This document shows, one piece after another, positions 26,220-35,191 of a stretch of DNA of 64,000 bases. Both the position numbers and the translations under genes were made by a program. Source of the DNA: Pirellulales bacterium (GTDB lineage Bacteria; Planctomycetota; Planctomycetia; Pirellulales; JAICIG01); the NCBI GenBank assembly GCA_025927475.1, contig JAICLL010000010.1:1-64000 (forward strand). Reading direction: 5' to 3'. Below the pieces are notes generated by a model, which was not told the DNA's origin, ran no database searches, and was given only the letters and a program-made list of their open reading frames with translations. Every line of letters starts with the position of its first letter. Position 1 is the stretch's first letter.

Positions 26220-26247
26220 AGTTTAGCTTTCTCTAAACCGATGTCAA
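26220..26247 (-). promoter_or_regulatory. Toxin-antitoxin promoter, near-leaderless
   Basis: On the minus strand a perfect TTGACA (26247-26242), a 16-bp spacer and TAAACT (26225-26220) end only 4 bp before the toxin ATG (26215-26213). The predicted transcript would start at or next to the start codon. Confidence 0.55.
26221..26238. promoter_or_regulatory. Palindromic operator candidate in the toxin-antitoxin promoter
   Basis: GTTTAG, six bases, CTAAAC is a perfect 6-bp inverted repeat lying across the -10 element and the spacer. This is where an autoregulating HTH antitoxin would be expected to bind. Confidence 0.5.
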
Positions 26248-26411
26248 CGCTTTGGCGACCCCAAGTCCCGAGTTCCAGTGGCGTGGATCACAGCCCCTCC
26301 CTGCGCACTCCTCCAGACAGGTAGCTGGAGAGCGACCCCTCCGCATTGGGGGGCGCAGCGACCTTATAAGCCGCGCAAGGGGAGGTGCCCCTACTTCGAG
26401 TTGAGGTGCGC

Positions 26412-27551
26412 CTACTTCGAGTTCTCGTAGGTTGGTCCGTTGATGTCCGAGTCGGCCAGCACCAGGTGTTCGACGGTCAGCTTCGGTTCGGCACTGTTGC
26501 CGTCGGCCCGCGCGGTCTGTGGCGTATAGCGCACGTATTTGCGCTTGAAGGGGTCGAAGAACGCGTCGCCCTTTTGCAAGATCGGCCGATACTCAGCCAT
26601 TTCGCCGAACCAGGCCGGGCCGAGTACCTGGGCTGGAATCCAGTGGCCTTTGCCGTGCGCGTCGAGCAGATAGAACTCGGGGTAGTTGTGCCCCTCAACC
26701 CATACGCTGCGGGCCACCACGCCCGACAGCCGGCACATGCTGACAAACAGCGCGCTCATCTCTTCGCAATCGCCGCAATGCTGCTCCAGCGCGAACAGCG
26801 CGCCGCGGAAATCGCCGTTTTCAAAATCGACGTTGTCCCGCGTCCATTGCCAAAAGCCTTTGACCATTTCCCACGGGCCGTCGGCCACATGCTGCTTTTC
26901 CAGTTCGGCGGCCAGGCTGACGATCTTAGGATGCTTCATTTCCAGCCCCGGCGGCTGACGCGCGTATTGATCGCGGATGTCGGCGGGCGGCCCTTTGGAA
27001 AAATCGAGCGTCTCGCCCGGCAACGTGAATTCCATGCGCCAGCGGGTGATTTCATAGAGCAGCTCGACCGAGGCCGATTCGCCGGCCTCGATGCGGGGAA
27101 CCTGGAACTTCATCGTGGCGCATTGGCCGCGCTTGACCTGTTCGCGATATTTGCCGCCTTCGGTGTATTTGCGGCTGAGCAGACGCACCTTTTGCTCATA
27201 CCAATCCATGGGAATGGGCGCGACGACCACCACGTTTTTGCAGGCCGCCTCTTTGGGCGCCTCGACGCGCACCACCAGTTTGAACTGGTAGGTTCGCGGC
27301 GCCGAAAGCTCGATGGCCGGATCGGTCGCAGGCCGCGCCGCCGGCCCGCCCGCGGCGGGTGCGGCTGCTTCTCGATCGGCGGCGACGCCGTTGGGCGTAC
27401 CGGCAGCCGTCGAGAGCGAAGCCGACGACTCACGCGCGGCCAGCTTGGCAACCGGCGCCGACCGCTTCTCGGCAGCTTCGTCCGCGCCGGCGGAGCCGAT
27501 GGCCACGATCGTCAGAGTAGTCGCCGTCAGCCAAAGATGATGAGAGCGCAT
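26412..27551 (-). CDS. Exported transglutaminase-like protein
   Basis: 379 aa with a signal peptide (MRSHHLWLTATTLTIVAIGSAGA). An Ala-rich linker follows, then a beta-rich N-terminal domain (YQFKLVVRVEAPKEAACKNV). The C-terminal transglutaminase-like core has Cys in QHCGDCEEMSALFVSMCRL, His in VEGHNYPEFYL and Asp in DAHGKGHWIPAQ, so the Cys-His-Asp triad looks intact. Such proteins may act as proteases, cross-linkers or amidases in the periplasm; the substrate is unknown. It is a single gene, divergent from the YhcH-like gene. Confidence 0.82.
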   Translation of the reverse strand: MRSHHLWLTATTLTIVAIGSAGADEAAEKRSAPVAKLAARESSASLSTAAGTPNGVAADREAAAPAAGGPAARPATDPAIELSAPRTYQFKLVVRVEAPKEAACKNVVVVAPIPMDWYEQKVRLLSRKYTEGGKYREQVKRGQCATMKFQVPRIEAGESASVELLYEITRWRMEFTLPGETLDFSKGPPADIRDQYARQPPGLEMKHPKIVSLAAELEKQHVADGPWEMVKGFWQWTRDNVDFENGDFRGALFALEQHCGDCEEMSALFVSMCRLSGVVARSVWVEGHNYPEFYLLDAHGKGHWIPAQVLGPAWFGEMAEYRPILQKGDAFFDPFKRKYVRYTPQTARADGNSAEPKLTVEHLVLADSDINGPTYENSK

Positions 27552-27677
27552 GAGCCATTCTCCCGCGTATGCCGCACCAAAGGGTTGCGAGTATTCTGCT
27601 TAATGTAGATAGTATGTTCGCACCAGGGCCGCCTGTCAAAAATCGGGCGGTTTTCGAGCGAAAGCTGAGCTGAACCG

Positions 27678-28130
27678 ATGATTGTAGACCTGATTTCTCA
27701 CGCCTCACGCTACGGATCGCTGCATCCGGGCTTTGCCGCCGCGTGGCGCTGGCTCGCCGAGACCGACCTGCCTCGCTCGAGCACCGGGCGGCACGAGATC
27801 GATGGCCCACGGTTGTTCGCGCTTGTCAACCGCGATCCGGCCAAGGGGCGGCAGGCGGCTCGCCTGGAATCGCACCGCCGCTATATCGACATCCAACTGA
27901 CGCTGGCGGGTAACGAGGAAATCGGCTATCGGCCGGTGACCGAATGTTCGGCGCCCGAGGTTCCGTTTTTGCCCGACAACGACGTGGCGTTTTACGCCGA
28001 GCGGCCCGATTCGTGGCTGGCGCTGCCGCCGGGCAGGTTTGCCATTTTCTTTCCCCACGACGCTCACGCGCCGCTGGCGGGCGTCGGCGAGCCGCATAAA
28101 GTGGTGGTTAAAGTGGCGGTGGATTGGTAG
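27678..28130 (+). CDS. YhcH/YjgK/YiaL family protein
   Basis: 150 aa, the normal family length. Landmarks are the N-terminal MIVDLI, the block ESHRRYIDIQLTLAGNEEIG and the C-terminal FAIFFPHDAHAPLAG, then VVVKV. It forms a cupin-like beta-barrel in which His and Glu residues bind a metal; members are linked to catabolism of sialic acid or other sugars, but the reaction here cannot be assigned. It is divergent from the transglutaminase gene and convergent with the GT39-like gene (stops 1 bp apart). Confidence 0.85.
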   Translation: MIVDLISHASRYGSLHPGFAAAWRWLAETDLPRSSTGRHEIDGPRLFALVNRDPAKGRQAARLESHRRYIDIQLTLAGNEEIGYRPVTECSAPEVPFLPDNDVAFYAERPDSWLALPPGRFAIFFPHDAHAPLAGVGEPHKVVVKVAVDW

Positions 28131-28131
28131 C

Positions 28132-29679
28132 TCACTCGCCCGGTCCATTATCGGCGGGCAGGTCGATGTACCGTGGCTGCCGCGATTGGTAAAGCTGGTG
28201 ATAGCCGAAGTCGCCGATGTGCTCGAACTGCCGGATGTCGTCGGGCGAGAGCCGGCAACGCTCGGCCAACCGGTCCCACGTGCAACCCGCCGGCAAGACG
28301 GCAAATACTTCGACGGGCCGATCCTGTGGATCAAGGGGCAGGCCGTGATAGATCGGCAGCCCGATGTATTCGAAATAATAGGCCACGTCGAGATGATCTT
28401 CTTTGGCGTAACAAATCACATAGGCCATCTGCTCGATGTGACGATCGGCCAGCCAATCGGCCAGCTCCGAAGGCCGGAAGTCGGCGGCGTAATAGTTGTA
28501 ATAGCCGTCTTGCACGGGCCAGCGGCTGTGAGCCGCCACCTGCCGGCGCCGCTCGTCAAGTCGGCGCGGGTAGCTCAGTAAGGCGGGGGCCAGCGCCAGG
28601 CCCAGCAGCGAGCAACCGCCTACGGCCAGCCATTCCTCCCGCGCCGCCGGCCAGCGCCGCTGCAATGGCGCGGCGAGCTCGGCAAGCGACCAACCCGCCG
28701 CCAACGCCAAAAGCGGCAGCAGCGGGCAATAGTTGCGCTCGAAGGGGCTGATTCGCAGGGCGCCGCTAAGCACAAACGCGCCGCACACGACGGCGCCCAC
28801 CAGCAACGGCGCCGCCGCGCCGCCGCGGGCACTGGCGGTGCGCGCGCGAAAACCCCAGCAAACCATGCCCGCGGCCGCGAAGGGCGCCAACCACCATGCA
28901 TCGTGCATGGCGGGCGAGAAGAAGTTTTCCAGCAACCTTTGGACATTCGACCAAGAGCCCGGCGATGCGCGCCGACTCACCTCGGCAATCTGGCTGGCGA
29001 TCGGCAGATAGGCCAACAGCGCCAGCAGGCCCGCCGCCGCCCAACAGGCCGCGTCGGCCGCCAGCGCCCGCGCATTCTTGCCAGTTCGTAGCCAGCACTC
29101 GGCGAGGGCCGCGATCGCCAGCGGCGCAAAAAACAGCAGATTGGTGGGCATGACATAAAGGAACGCCGCACCCACCAAGGCAATGGCCAGACGGCGTCTC
29201 CATGCCGAAGCATCGGGCGGCGGCAGCGCCAAATTGGCCAGCCAGGCCATCAGGCACATCGATAGTCCATAGCCGCGCACCTGGATCGTGTGAATCAAGA
29301 ACATCTGGTTCAAGCCCAGCAGGGCCGTGGTCAGCACGGCGGCCACCAGCCCGATGCGGCGCAGCGCCAAGCGAAACACCCAAGCCAGCGTGGCGATGGT
29401 GAAAACGAGCGACGGCAATCGCAGCACCAGGTTGCTGTCGGAGAGACAATAAAACGGCCACAGCACCAGCGAATAGAACACGTGGTTGTTGGCCAGCGAG
29501 TAATCAGTGACGATGAACCGCGGCCCCTGAGCGACGAACGTGATCACCGTATAGATCTCGTCGTGCCAAAGATCAAGATTCAGCTTGCTGGCGGTGATCG
29601 CGATGGGCGCCGCCGCCGACAGAATAAACCACTGCCACGTCCGGATGCGCGGCGACGGCGCAGATTCACGAAAAGGCAT
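28132..29679 (-). CDS. GT39-like integral membrane glycosyltransferase
   Basis: 515 aa. The first extramembrane loop contains LDLWHDEIYTVI, with the Asp-Glu pair typical of GT-C (PMT/ArnT-like) glycosyltransferases. About ten membrane helices follow (LVLRLPSLVFTIATLAWVF, GLNQMFLIHTIQVRGYGLS), then a soluble periplasmic C-terminal domain of roughly 150 aa. It would transfer a sugar from a polyprenyl-phosphate donor to an unknown acceptor outside the membrane. It stands alone, not in the polysaccharide operon at 3-10 kb. Confidence 0.75.
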   Translation of the reverse strand: MPFRESAPSPRIRTWQWFILSAAAPIAITASKLNLDLWHDEIYTVITFVAQGPRFIVTDYSLANNHVFYSLVLWPFYCLSDSNLVLRLPSLVFTIATLAWVFRLALRRIGLVAAVLTTALLGLNQMFLIHTIQVRGYGLSMCLMAWLANLALPPPDASAWRRRLAIALVGAAFLYVMPTNLLFFAPLAIAALAECWLRTGKNARALAADAACWAAAGLLALLAYLPIASQIAEVSRRASPGSWSNVQRLLENFFSPAMHDAWWLAPFAAAGMVCWGFRARTASARGGAAAPLLVGAVVCGAFVLSGALRISPFERNYCPLLPLLALAAGWSLAELAAPLQRRWPAAREEWLAVGGCSLLGLALAPALLSYPRRLDERRRQVAAHSRWPVQDGYYNYYAADFRPSELADWLADRHIEQMAYVICYAKEDHLDVAYYFEYIGLPIYHGLPLDPQDRPVEVFAVLPAGCTWDRLAERCRLSPDDIRQFEHIGDFGYHQLYQSRQPRYIDLPADNGPGE

Positions 29680-29705
29680 TTGATGTCAGCGATTCGAGGG
29701 AAGAA

Positions 29706-29734
29706 TTGCCGCTGAACAGTCTACGGCATAGATT
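29706..29734 (+). promoter_or_regulatory. Candidate promoter of the ATPase/DUF4276 pair
   Basis: TTGCCG (29706-29711), a 17-bp spacer and TAGATT (29729-29734) lie 59 bp before the GTG at 29794. Each hexamer matches four of six consensus bases. Confidence 0.3.
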
Positions 29735-29793
29735 CATTCGGCTGGTGGCGGTAGACTAAAAATGAACCATGGTCTTGATATCCGAGGTGCTTT

Positions 29794-30987
29794 GTGGAAG
29801 CGAAAATCAAGGGTTTGACGCTGAAACGCTTCAAGAGTTTTGTCAATGAGCACATCGACTTCGACAACCCTACATTTCTGGTCGGTCCGAATGGGTCGGG
29901 CAAGAGTAATCTACTCGACGCGATCGCATTCCTATCCGAAACAATGACGCTACCGCTTGAGTCAGCCATTGCCAAACGCGGTGGTTTTGCCGCACTCCGG
30001 CACCGATCGCGTACCGGCGTTGATCACGATTGCATGGGGCTGGGTGTCGATTTCGGACGCTTAAGCAACGAAATCGCGAGCGCCCACTACGCCTTTGTGG
30101 CGCGCGCGGTTGGCGACCAAGTCTCCGTTGAGCGTGAACAATGCTTGATCTCGCGGCCGGATGGTGCGCGATGCTGGTTCGATCAATCATCGGGAATTGT
30201 TCGCTCGAATGTCGGGAGTATGGCGCCCACGGCTCGTCGATCCGGTCTGGCGCTACCGACGATCGGGAGCGATTCCTTATTCTTTGATGTTTTCGATTCG
30301 CTGCGGCGTGCCTGCGTATATTCTATCGAACCCTCGCGGATGCGCGAGCCACAAAACCGAAACGGGCAATCGGCAGTGCGCCGCGACGGGAGCGAAACCG
30401 CCAACATCCTAGCAGACCTTCAAACTCATGAACCGGAAAACTTGGACCAGATTATTGAACTGCTCGCAGTGGCCACGCCCGGGCTACTCGATGTTCGCGC
30501 GCAAGACTGTGCGGGGACCAATGACATCGTGTTTCAGCAACGGCTTTCGGCGACTGAAGTAATGAAGCTGGGCGGCCTGCAGATGTCTGACGGGACGCTT
30601 CGGATCTTAGCTCTGCTCGCAGCCGCGTTTCAGCGTTGCCCGCCCTCCCTTCTGGCAATCGAGGAACCTGAGGTTACGATCCATCCCGGTGCGATGGGCG
30701 TCTTGCTCGACGCCCTGTCGCATGCCATGGCACGGATGCAAATACTGGTTGCCACCCATAGTGTCGAGCTTCTCGACAGCAAATGGATCGAGGATCGTCA
30801 TTTGCGTATTATCACGTGGGAAGAGGGTCGGTCAACCATCGCACGAGTCGCGCCTGCCTCGCGCGAGGCGTTGGAACGGCGGATTGCCGGCGCTGGTGAA
30901 CTCTTGCGATCCAACGCCTTAGATGCGGCGCCGCTGCCGTTGCCAGCGTCCCCCGATTCAACTTTGCTGTTTGACGAAGCAATCTGA
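29794..30987 (+). CDS. AAA/ABC-type ATPase (RecF/OLD-like), partner of a DUF4276 protein
   Basis: 397 aa, GTG start with GAGGTG 7 bp upstream. Walker A is GPNGSGKS (residues 31-38). The signature-like LGGLQMSDGTLRILALLAA and Walker B LLAIEEPEVTIHPG lie in the last third, followed by a QILVATHSVELLD switch region. This is the compact AAA_21/OLD-like architecture without a nuclease domain. The next gene, 10 bp downstream, encodes a Toprim-like DUF4276 protein. ATPase plus Toprim-like pairs of this shape are known in anti-phage systems such as PARIS and OLD class 2. That role is inferred, not shown. Confidence 0.82.
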   Translation: MEAKIKGLTLKRFKSFVNEHIDFDNPTFLVGPNGSGKSNLLDAIAFLSETMTLPLESAIAKRGGFAALRHRSRTGVDHDCMGLGVDFGRLSNEIASAHYAFVARAVGDQVSVEREQCLISRPDGARCWFDQSSGIVRSNVGSMAPTARRSGLALPTIGSDSLFFDVFDSLRRACVYSIEPSRMREPQNRNGQSAVRRDGSETANILADLQTHEPENLDQIIELLAVATPGLLDVRAQDCAGTNDIVFQQRLSATEVMKLGGLQMSDGTLRILALLAAAFQRCPPSLLAIEEPEVTIHPGAMGVLLDALSHAMARMQILVATHSVELLDSKWIEDRHLRIITWEEGRSTIARVAPASREALERRIAGAGELLRSNALDAAPLPLPASPDSTLLFDEAI

Positions 30988-30997
30988 GTAGGCCGCG

Positions 30998-31624
30998 ATG
31001 CCCATTTATCCGATCGTCGAAGGGGCCGGCGAAATCACAGCGGTTCCCGTCTTGCTCCGCCGTTTACGGGACGCGTCCGAAATCTACACGATCGACATTG
31101 GCAAGCCGATTCAACGAAAGAGGTCGGAACTGGTGCAAGAGGCGAGCTTACGGCGCGCGGTGGCGCTGGCGTTACTTAAGCCTGCCTGCGAAGCAGTGCT
31201 CATTCTCTTCGATGCTGACAACGATTGCCCCAAAGCTTTAGCTCCAAAACTGTGTCAATGGGCGCAGGCCGAAGCGCGCACAATTCCCTGCGCGGTGGTA
31301 CTTGCAAACCGCGAATACGAAGCTTGGTTTCTGGCGTCGCTTGAATCGTTGCGCGGCCACCGCGGGATTCGCGCCGATGCTCAATCGTTCATTGATCCTG
31401 AATCGCGACGGGGTGCAAAAGAGCAATTGCGGTCGCACATGGCTCCAGGCAAAAGCTACAAAGAAACCACCGATCAGGCTGCAATGAGCCAACTCTTCGA
31501 CATGAGACTAACATTTTCGCGCAGCCGCTCATTCCGCAGGCTTGTGAAAGCCTTTGGCGAACTAACTAGCGCGATGGGACATCGCCTTGACCAGTGGCCG
31601 CCCATGAACTGGAAGCCATCATGA
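30998..31624 (+). CDS. DUF4276 (Toprim-like) protein
   Basis: 208 aa. It begins MPIYPIVEGAGEITAVPVLL, where the Glu residues in VEGAGE match the first acidic motif of Toprim-like DUF4276 proteins; LILFDADNDCP supplies the DxD element. NREYEAWFLASLESLRG and SYKETTDQAAMSQLFD are further family blocks. A metal-dependent nuclease role, controlled by the adjacent ATPase, is a reasonable guess. It is separated from the ATPase by 10 bp and is convergent with the PSD1 gene, only 21 bp from its stop. Confidence 0.8.
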   Translation: MPIYPIVEGAGEITAVPVLLRRLRDASEIYTIDIGKPIQRKRSELVQEASLRRAVALALLKPACEAVLILFDADNDCPKALAPKLCQWAQAEARTIPCAVVLANREYEAWFLASLESLRGHRGIRADAQSFIDPESRRGAKEQLRSHMAPGKSYKETTDQAAMSQLFDMRLTFSRSRSFRRLVKAFGELTSAMGHRLDQWPPMNWKPS

Positions 31625-31645
31625 AACCAAAGGTGACCTCTATGG

Positions 31646-34600
31646 TTACCGATTGAACAAGAACGCGGGACTGTTCAACAGCGCCCAAGCGACGTCCTGG
31701 GCTCCGAGCAACCGATAGGCGTCGGGCTGTTTGGCCGATTCCGCGGCGATGGCCTGCAGACGCAATAGCTCGGGATCGAGCGAGCGATAATGCCGCGCCA
31801 GTTCGGCTTTTTGTTCCGGCGTGCGCGCGTCGGGGGCGACGGCCAGAATCGCCGCGATCGCCGCGGGCGGGCCTTGCAGGTGCAACGGCTGCTTCGAGGT
31901 CGTAAGCGAAATTCGGAAACGGCCAATCGTGTGCTGGCCGCCAAATTGCTGCGGCAACGCGATGGTCAGCGACGTGCCGCCCTCAGCGCCCACCTCGCCC
32001 ACGGTCTCGAAGATCGCCGTGTGCGCCTGGCCGAACTTGGGCATGACGGCCCAACCGCTCGACCCCTGCTCGTTGCCATCGGTCGCCAGCGAAGCGGGGA
32101 AACCGTTCTGGGCGAAATCGGCCTGGCCATTCCGCAACGGCACCAGCCTGGCCGCCGCGGCATCGCCCGCCGGACCCGCCGTCAGCTTGACTTCGTTCAA
32201 CACAAAGTTGCCGTTGGGCGCCCGGCCCGGCCCCTTGGCGGGCAGGCTGTCGTCGGGCAGGACCTCGATGCGCAGACCCGTTATGCCGGTCACCGCGGTA
32301 GTGGCCGTAAGCGCATAGATATCGGTCGCCGGTGCTTTGCCGCTGACGAGCACCGAGCCATCCGGCTGCTTGGCAAGCGTGGCGCCGCCGGCCGACGACA
32401 AGCTGGCCGCGTCGAGCACGGTCCACACAGCCGGCGATTGGTTCTGCTCCCATTCGGCCTGCCGCTTGGGCAGCATGTCGCGCTCGTAGGCCGCCAGTTC
32501 GGCGACGTGCTTCTCTTGCTCGATCTTTTCGGCCTGGATGGTTTCCAGCGCCGCTTGCACTTCCGTTTCGCTGGGCGGACGGCAAAGAATCGACAGGAAG
32601 ATGCTCTCGATCACTTTGGCATCGTCTTTTTCGGCGGCCACCGTTTTGGCAATGTGGTTGTTGCCGTCGGAAATGGCCCGCGCGATCGTCGGCCCGTTGA
32701 CCAGATTGAGCGCCTGGCCCAGCATCACGCCGGTGCTGCGCTCGCATTCGCACGCGCTCTCGCGCGGCGGTTTGCCAAACAGATTCAAGAAACCGTCTTC
32801 GGTTTGAATGCCGCTGTCGGGCAACTGCGTAGCCAGGAAGTCAGCCGGCACGCCGGGCAAATGAATCTGGCTGCCGGTGGCCCGATGCACCGCGTCGTAC
32901 AGCGTCTCGGCGGTCAATCGCCGAGCCAGTGCGTGCGAATAGTTGATCTCGTCGTCCTGGTTCCACTCGTTGGTGACAATCGAGTGCTGGTAAACGCGTG
33001 ATTTGAGAATGGTGCGGAAAAGCTGCTGCACGTCGAAGCCGCTGTCGACAAACTGCGCCGTCAGCCAATCGAGCAGCTCGGGGTTGGTGGGCGGATTGCC
33101 GGCGCGGATGTCGTCGAGCGGTTCGATAATGCCGGCGCCCAGCAAATAGCCCCAGACGCGGTTGACATAGCTTTTGGCGAAGTAAGGATTCTGCTTGGCG
33201 GTGATCCAGCGGGCGAGTTGCTCGCGGCGAGAGGCGTCGCCGGCGTTTTGGCCTGGATAGCTGTAGGGGAACTCCGGTGCGGCGACCTGCCCGGTGCGAA
33301 TATGGTTCACGTCGCCGCCGTTTTTGTCGTAAACCACTTCAACCAAGGGCAGCGGCCGCTCGACGGCGGTGCCGCCGATGTTGCGGCCGGCGAATTCAGG
33401 GGCGGGCTTGCGGCCCACCTGGGCGAAATACGCCGCCAGGTGGTAATATTGGTCCTGCGTCCAACGCTCGAACGGATGATCGTGGCACTTGTTGCAGTTG
33501 AACCGCACCGCCAAGAACAACTGCGTGGTGTTCTCCATCGTATCGCCCGGATCGCGGAGCACCTTGTAATAGGCCGCCGGGGGATTGTCGAGCGTCGATC
33601 CGCTGGCCGTCAGCACCGTGTAAACAAACTCGTCATAAGGCATGTTGCTCGAAACGGCCTGCTGAATCCAGTTGCGAAACGCCCACGCGCCCTCCTCGCC
33701 CAGAAACTTGCGGTTGACCTGCAACAGATCGGCCCATTTGTTGGTCCAGTTTTCGACATAGTCCGGGCTGCCCACCAGGCGATCGATCAGCTCGTCTCGC
33801 TTCACGCGCGTGTCGCGCGTGTCGGCCAGAAAGGCTTTGACCTGGTCAATGGTCGGCGGCAGTCCGATGGTGTCGAGATAAACGCGGCGCAGAAACTCAG
33901 CGTCGCCGGCCAGGTCGCTGGGCAGAATCTTGACCTGCTTCAGCTTGTTGTAGACCAGCTCATCGATGTGGTTGTTGACGGGCGTTTCACGCCAGGCAAA
34001 GCCGCTGCGGTCGCCCATCACGATGACGGTGGTGGCTGCGTAAGCGCCTTCATAGCGCGCGAGCATGGCGGCCTCGCCGCGGCGGGCGGCGGTGGCCAGG
34101 CCCTGCTTGTCGATTTCGACCTTTTCGCTCGAACTGCTCTCGATGAATGCCTCGGCCGTCACGTCGCGCACCTGGCCATCACTGTAAGTGGCCAGCACGG
34201 CCATCTGTTGCCGCATGCCCGGCAGCGGCATCACGGGGTTCTTGGGATAGACTTCGATGCTGCTGACGCGCGGGCTCTCCAGATCGAGCTTGACGCCATC
34301 GGCGATCCAGGCCCGCAGCAATTCGTAATACGGTTCGCCGCGGCGCATGAGCACGCCGCCCGCGTGCGGCGCCACGCCCGACGGCTTGAGGAGCATCAGG
34401 CTCTGGTCGGGGGCGGCCCGGTTGAAGCGCCGCCCGGCCAGATCGTCGGTCAGGGCGCGATGATCAAACAGCGGATCGTAGCCGCGCAGCGACAGCTTGA
34501 AGCCGTTCTTGCCCTGAGCCGAGCCATGGCAGGTGCCGGCGTTGCAGCCTAGCTTCGACATCGCCGGCTGTACGTCGCGGACAAAGCTCACCGCATAGGG

Positions 34601-34966
34601 ATCTTTCTGGCCGCTCACTTTCACCGGCACGACGACGGTTTGCCCGGCCAGCTCGAAGCGAATCTCGCCGCTGCCGTCGGCTTTGGGCCGCACGATTCCG
34701 GTGGGCGACAGGCTGACGATCGCCTCGGGCGCCAGCGGCTCAGCCAATCGCGTCACATCGACACGCTCGCCGGTATTCAGCTCGCCGGTCAACAGCAACT
34801 GGCGATAGTCGTAGGGGTGCTTCAGCTCGACCGCGGCCGGCAGGGCTTCGATTCGCACCAACGTCCGGCCTTCGGGCAATTGCTCCGGTTTGCGGCCAGC
34901 GGCTTCCTCGGCCCAGGCCGGTGCGAGCAGCGTGGCGATGATCAGGAGGGGTACGACGTGTTTCAT
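31646..34966 (-). CDS. DUF1549/DUF1553 (PSCyt2-PSD1) protein with N-terminal Ig-like domain and heme site
   Basis: 1106 aa from the ATG at 34966, with a signal peptide (MKHVVPLLIIATLLAPAWA). An N-terminal beta-rich domain precedes LGCNAGTCHGSAQGKNGF, a CxxxCH-type heme site, and a Big_2-like domain (YPKNPVMPLPGMRQ). DUF1549 follows (ETPVNNHIDELVYNKLKQ) and then DUF1553 (FAKSYVNRVWGYLLGAGI, LLNSPAFLFNR). This family is greatly expanded in planctomycetes and is thought to act outside the cytoplasm, possibly in polymer degradation. It lies downstream of the PSCyt1-WD40 gene, with an inverted repeat between them. Confidence 0.85.
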   Translation of the reverse strand: MKHVVPLLIIATLLAPAWAEEAAGRKPEQLPEGRTLVRIEALPAAVELKHPYDYRQLLLTGELNTGERVDVTRLAEPLAPEAIVSLSPTGIVRPKADGSGEIRFELAGQTVVVPVKVSGQKDPYAVSFVRDVQPAMSKLGCNAGTCHGSAQGKNGFKLSLRGYDPLFDHRALTDDLAGRRFNRAAPDQSLMLLKPSGVAPHAGGVLMRRGEPYYELLRAWIADGVKLDLESPRVSSIEVYPKNPVMPLPGMRQQMAVLATYSDGQVRDVTAEAFIESSSSEKVEIDKQGLATAARRGEAAMLARYEGAYAATTVIVMGDRSGFAWRETPVNNHIDELVYNKLKQVKILPSDLAGDAEFLRRVYLDTIGLPPTIDQVKAFLADTRDTRVKRDELIDRLVGSPDYVENWTNKWADLLQVNRKFLGEEGAWAFRNWIQQAVSSNMPYDEFVYTVLTASGSTLDNPPAAYYKVLRDPGDTMENTTQLFLAVRFNCNKCHDHPFERWTQDQYYHLAAYFAQVGRKPAPEFAGRNIGGTAVERPLPLVEVVYDKNGGDVNHIRTGQVAAPEFPYSYPGQNAGDASRREQLARWITAKQNPYFAKSYVNRVWGYLLGAGIIEPLDDIRAGNPPTNPELLDWLTAQFVDSGFDVQQLFRTILKSRVYQHSIVTNEWNQDDEINYSHALARRLTAETLYDAVHRATGSQIHLPGVPADFLATQLPDSGIQTEDGFLNLFGKPPRESACECERSTGVMLGQALNLVNGPTIARAISDGNNHIAKTVAAEKDDAKVIESIFLSILCRPPSETEVQAALETIQAEKIEQEKHVAELAAYERDMLPKRQAEWEQNQSPAVWTVLDAASLSSAGGATLAKQPDGSVLVSGKAPATDIYALTATTAVTGITGLRIEVLPDDSLPAKGPGRAPNGNFVLNEVKLTAGPAGDAAAARLVPLRNGQADFAQNGFPASLATDGNEQGSSGWAVMPKFGQAHTAIFETVGEVGAEGGTSLTIALPQQFGGQHTIGRFRISLTTSKQPLHLQGPPAAIAAILAVAPDARTPEQKAELARHYRSLDPELLRLQAIAAESAKQPDAYRLLGAQDVAWALLNSPAFLFNR

Positions 34967-35016
34967 CTTGGTGTTCCCAATTGCATGAAGCACACTCCGT
35001 GTGCCTTAACGTAAGG

Positions 35017-35181
35017 TAGTAGGCACACTTCGTGTGCCGCAACTTTTACCGCATCGAGTCGGTTGTGTCGCCTGATCGTGAAACCTGCTCGATATCACTT
35101 GCTGGTCGCAACTTCTCTCCCGTTCTCTGCAGGTGGGCGCGTCGAGGTCAGAAGTTGCGGCACACGGAGTGTGCCTACTAC
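35017..35181. repeat. Inverted repeat between the PSCyt1-WD40 and PSD1 genes
   Basis: The left arm 35017-35045 (TAGTAGGCACACTTCGTGTG...) and right arm 35153-35181 are nearly perfect inverted copies separated by 107 bp. Each arm also has an internal GGCACAC...GTGTGCC hairpin. A partial copy (CACACTCCGTGTGCC) sits at 34991-35005. Confidence 0.8.
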
Positions 35182-35191
35182 TGAGCCGGAT

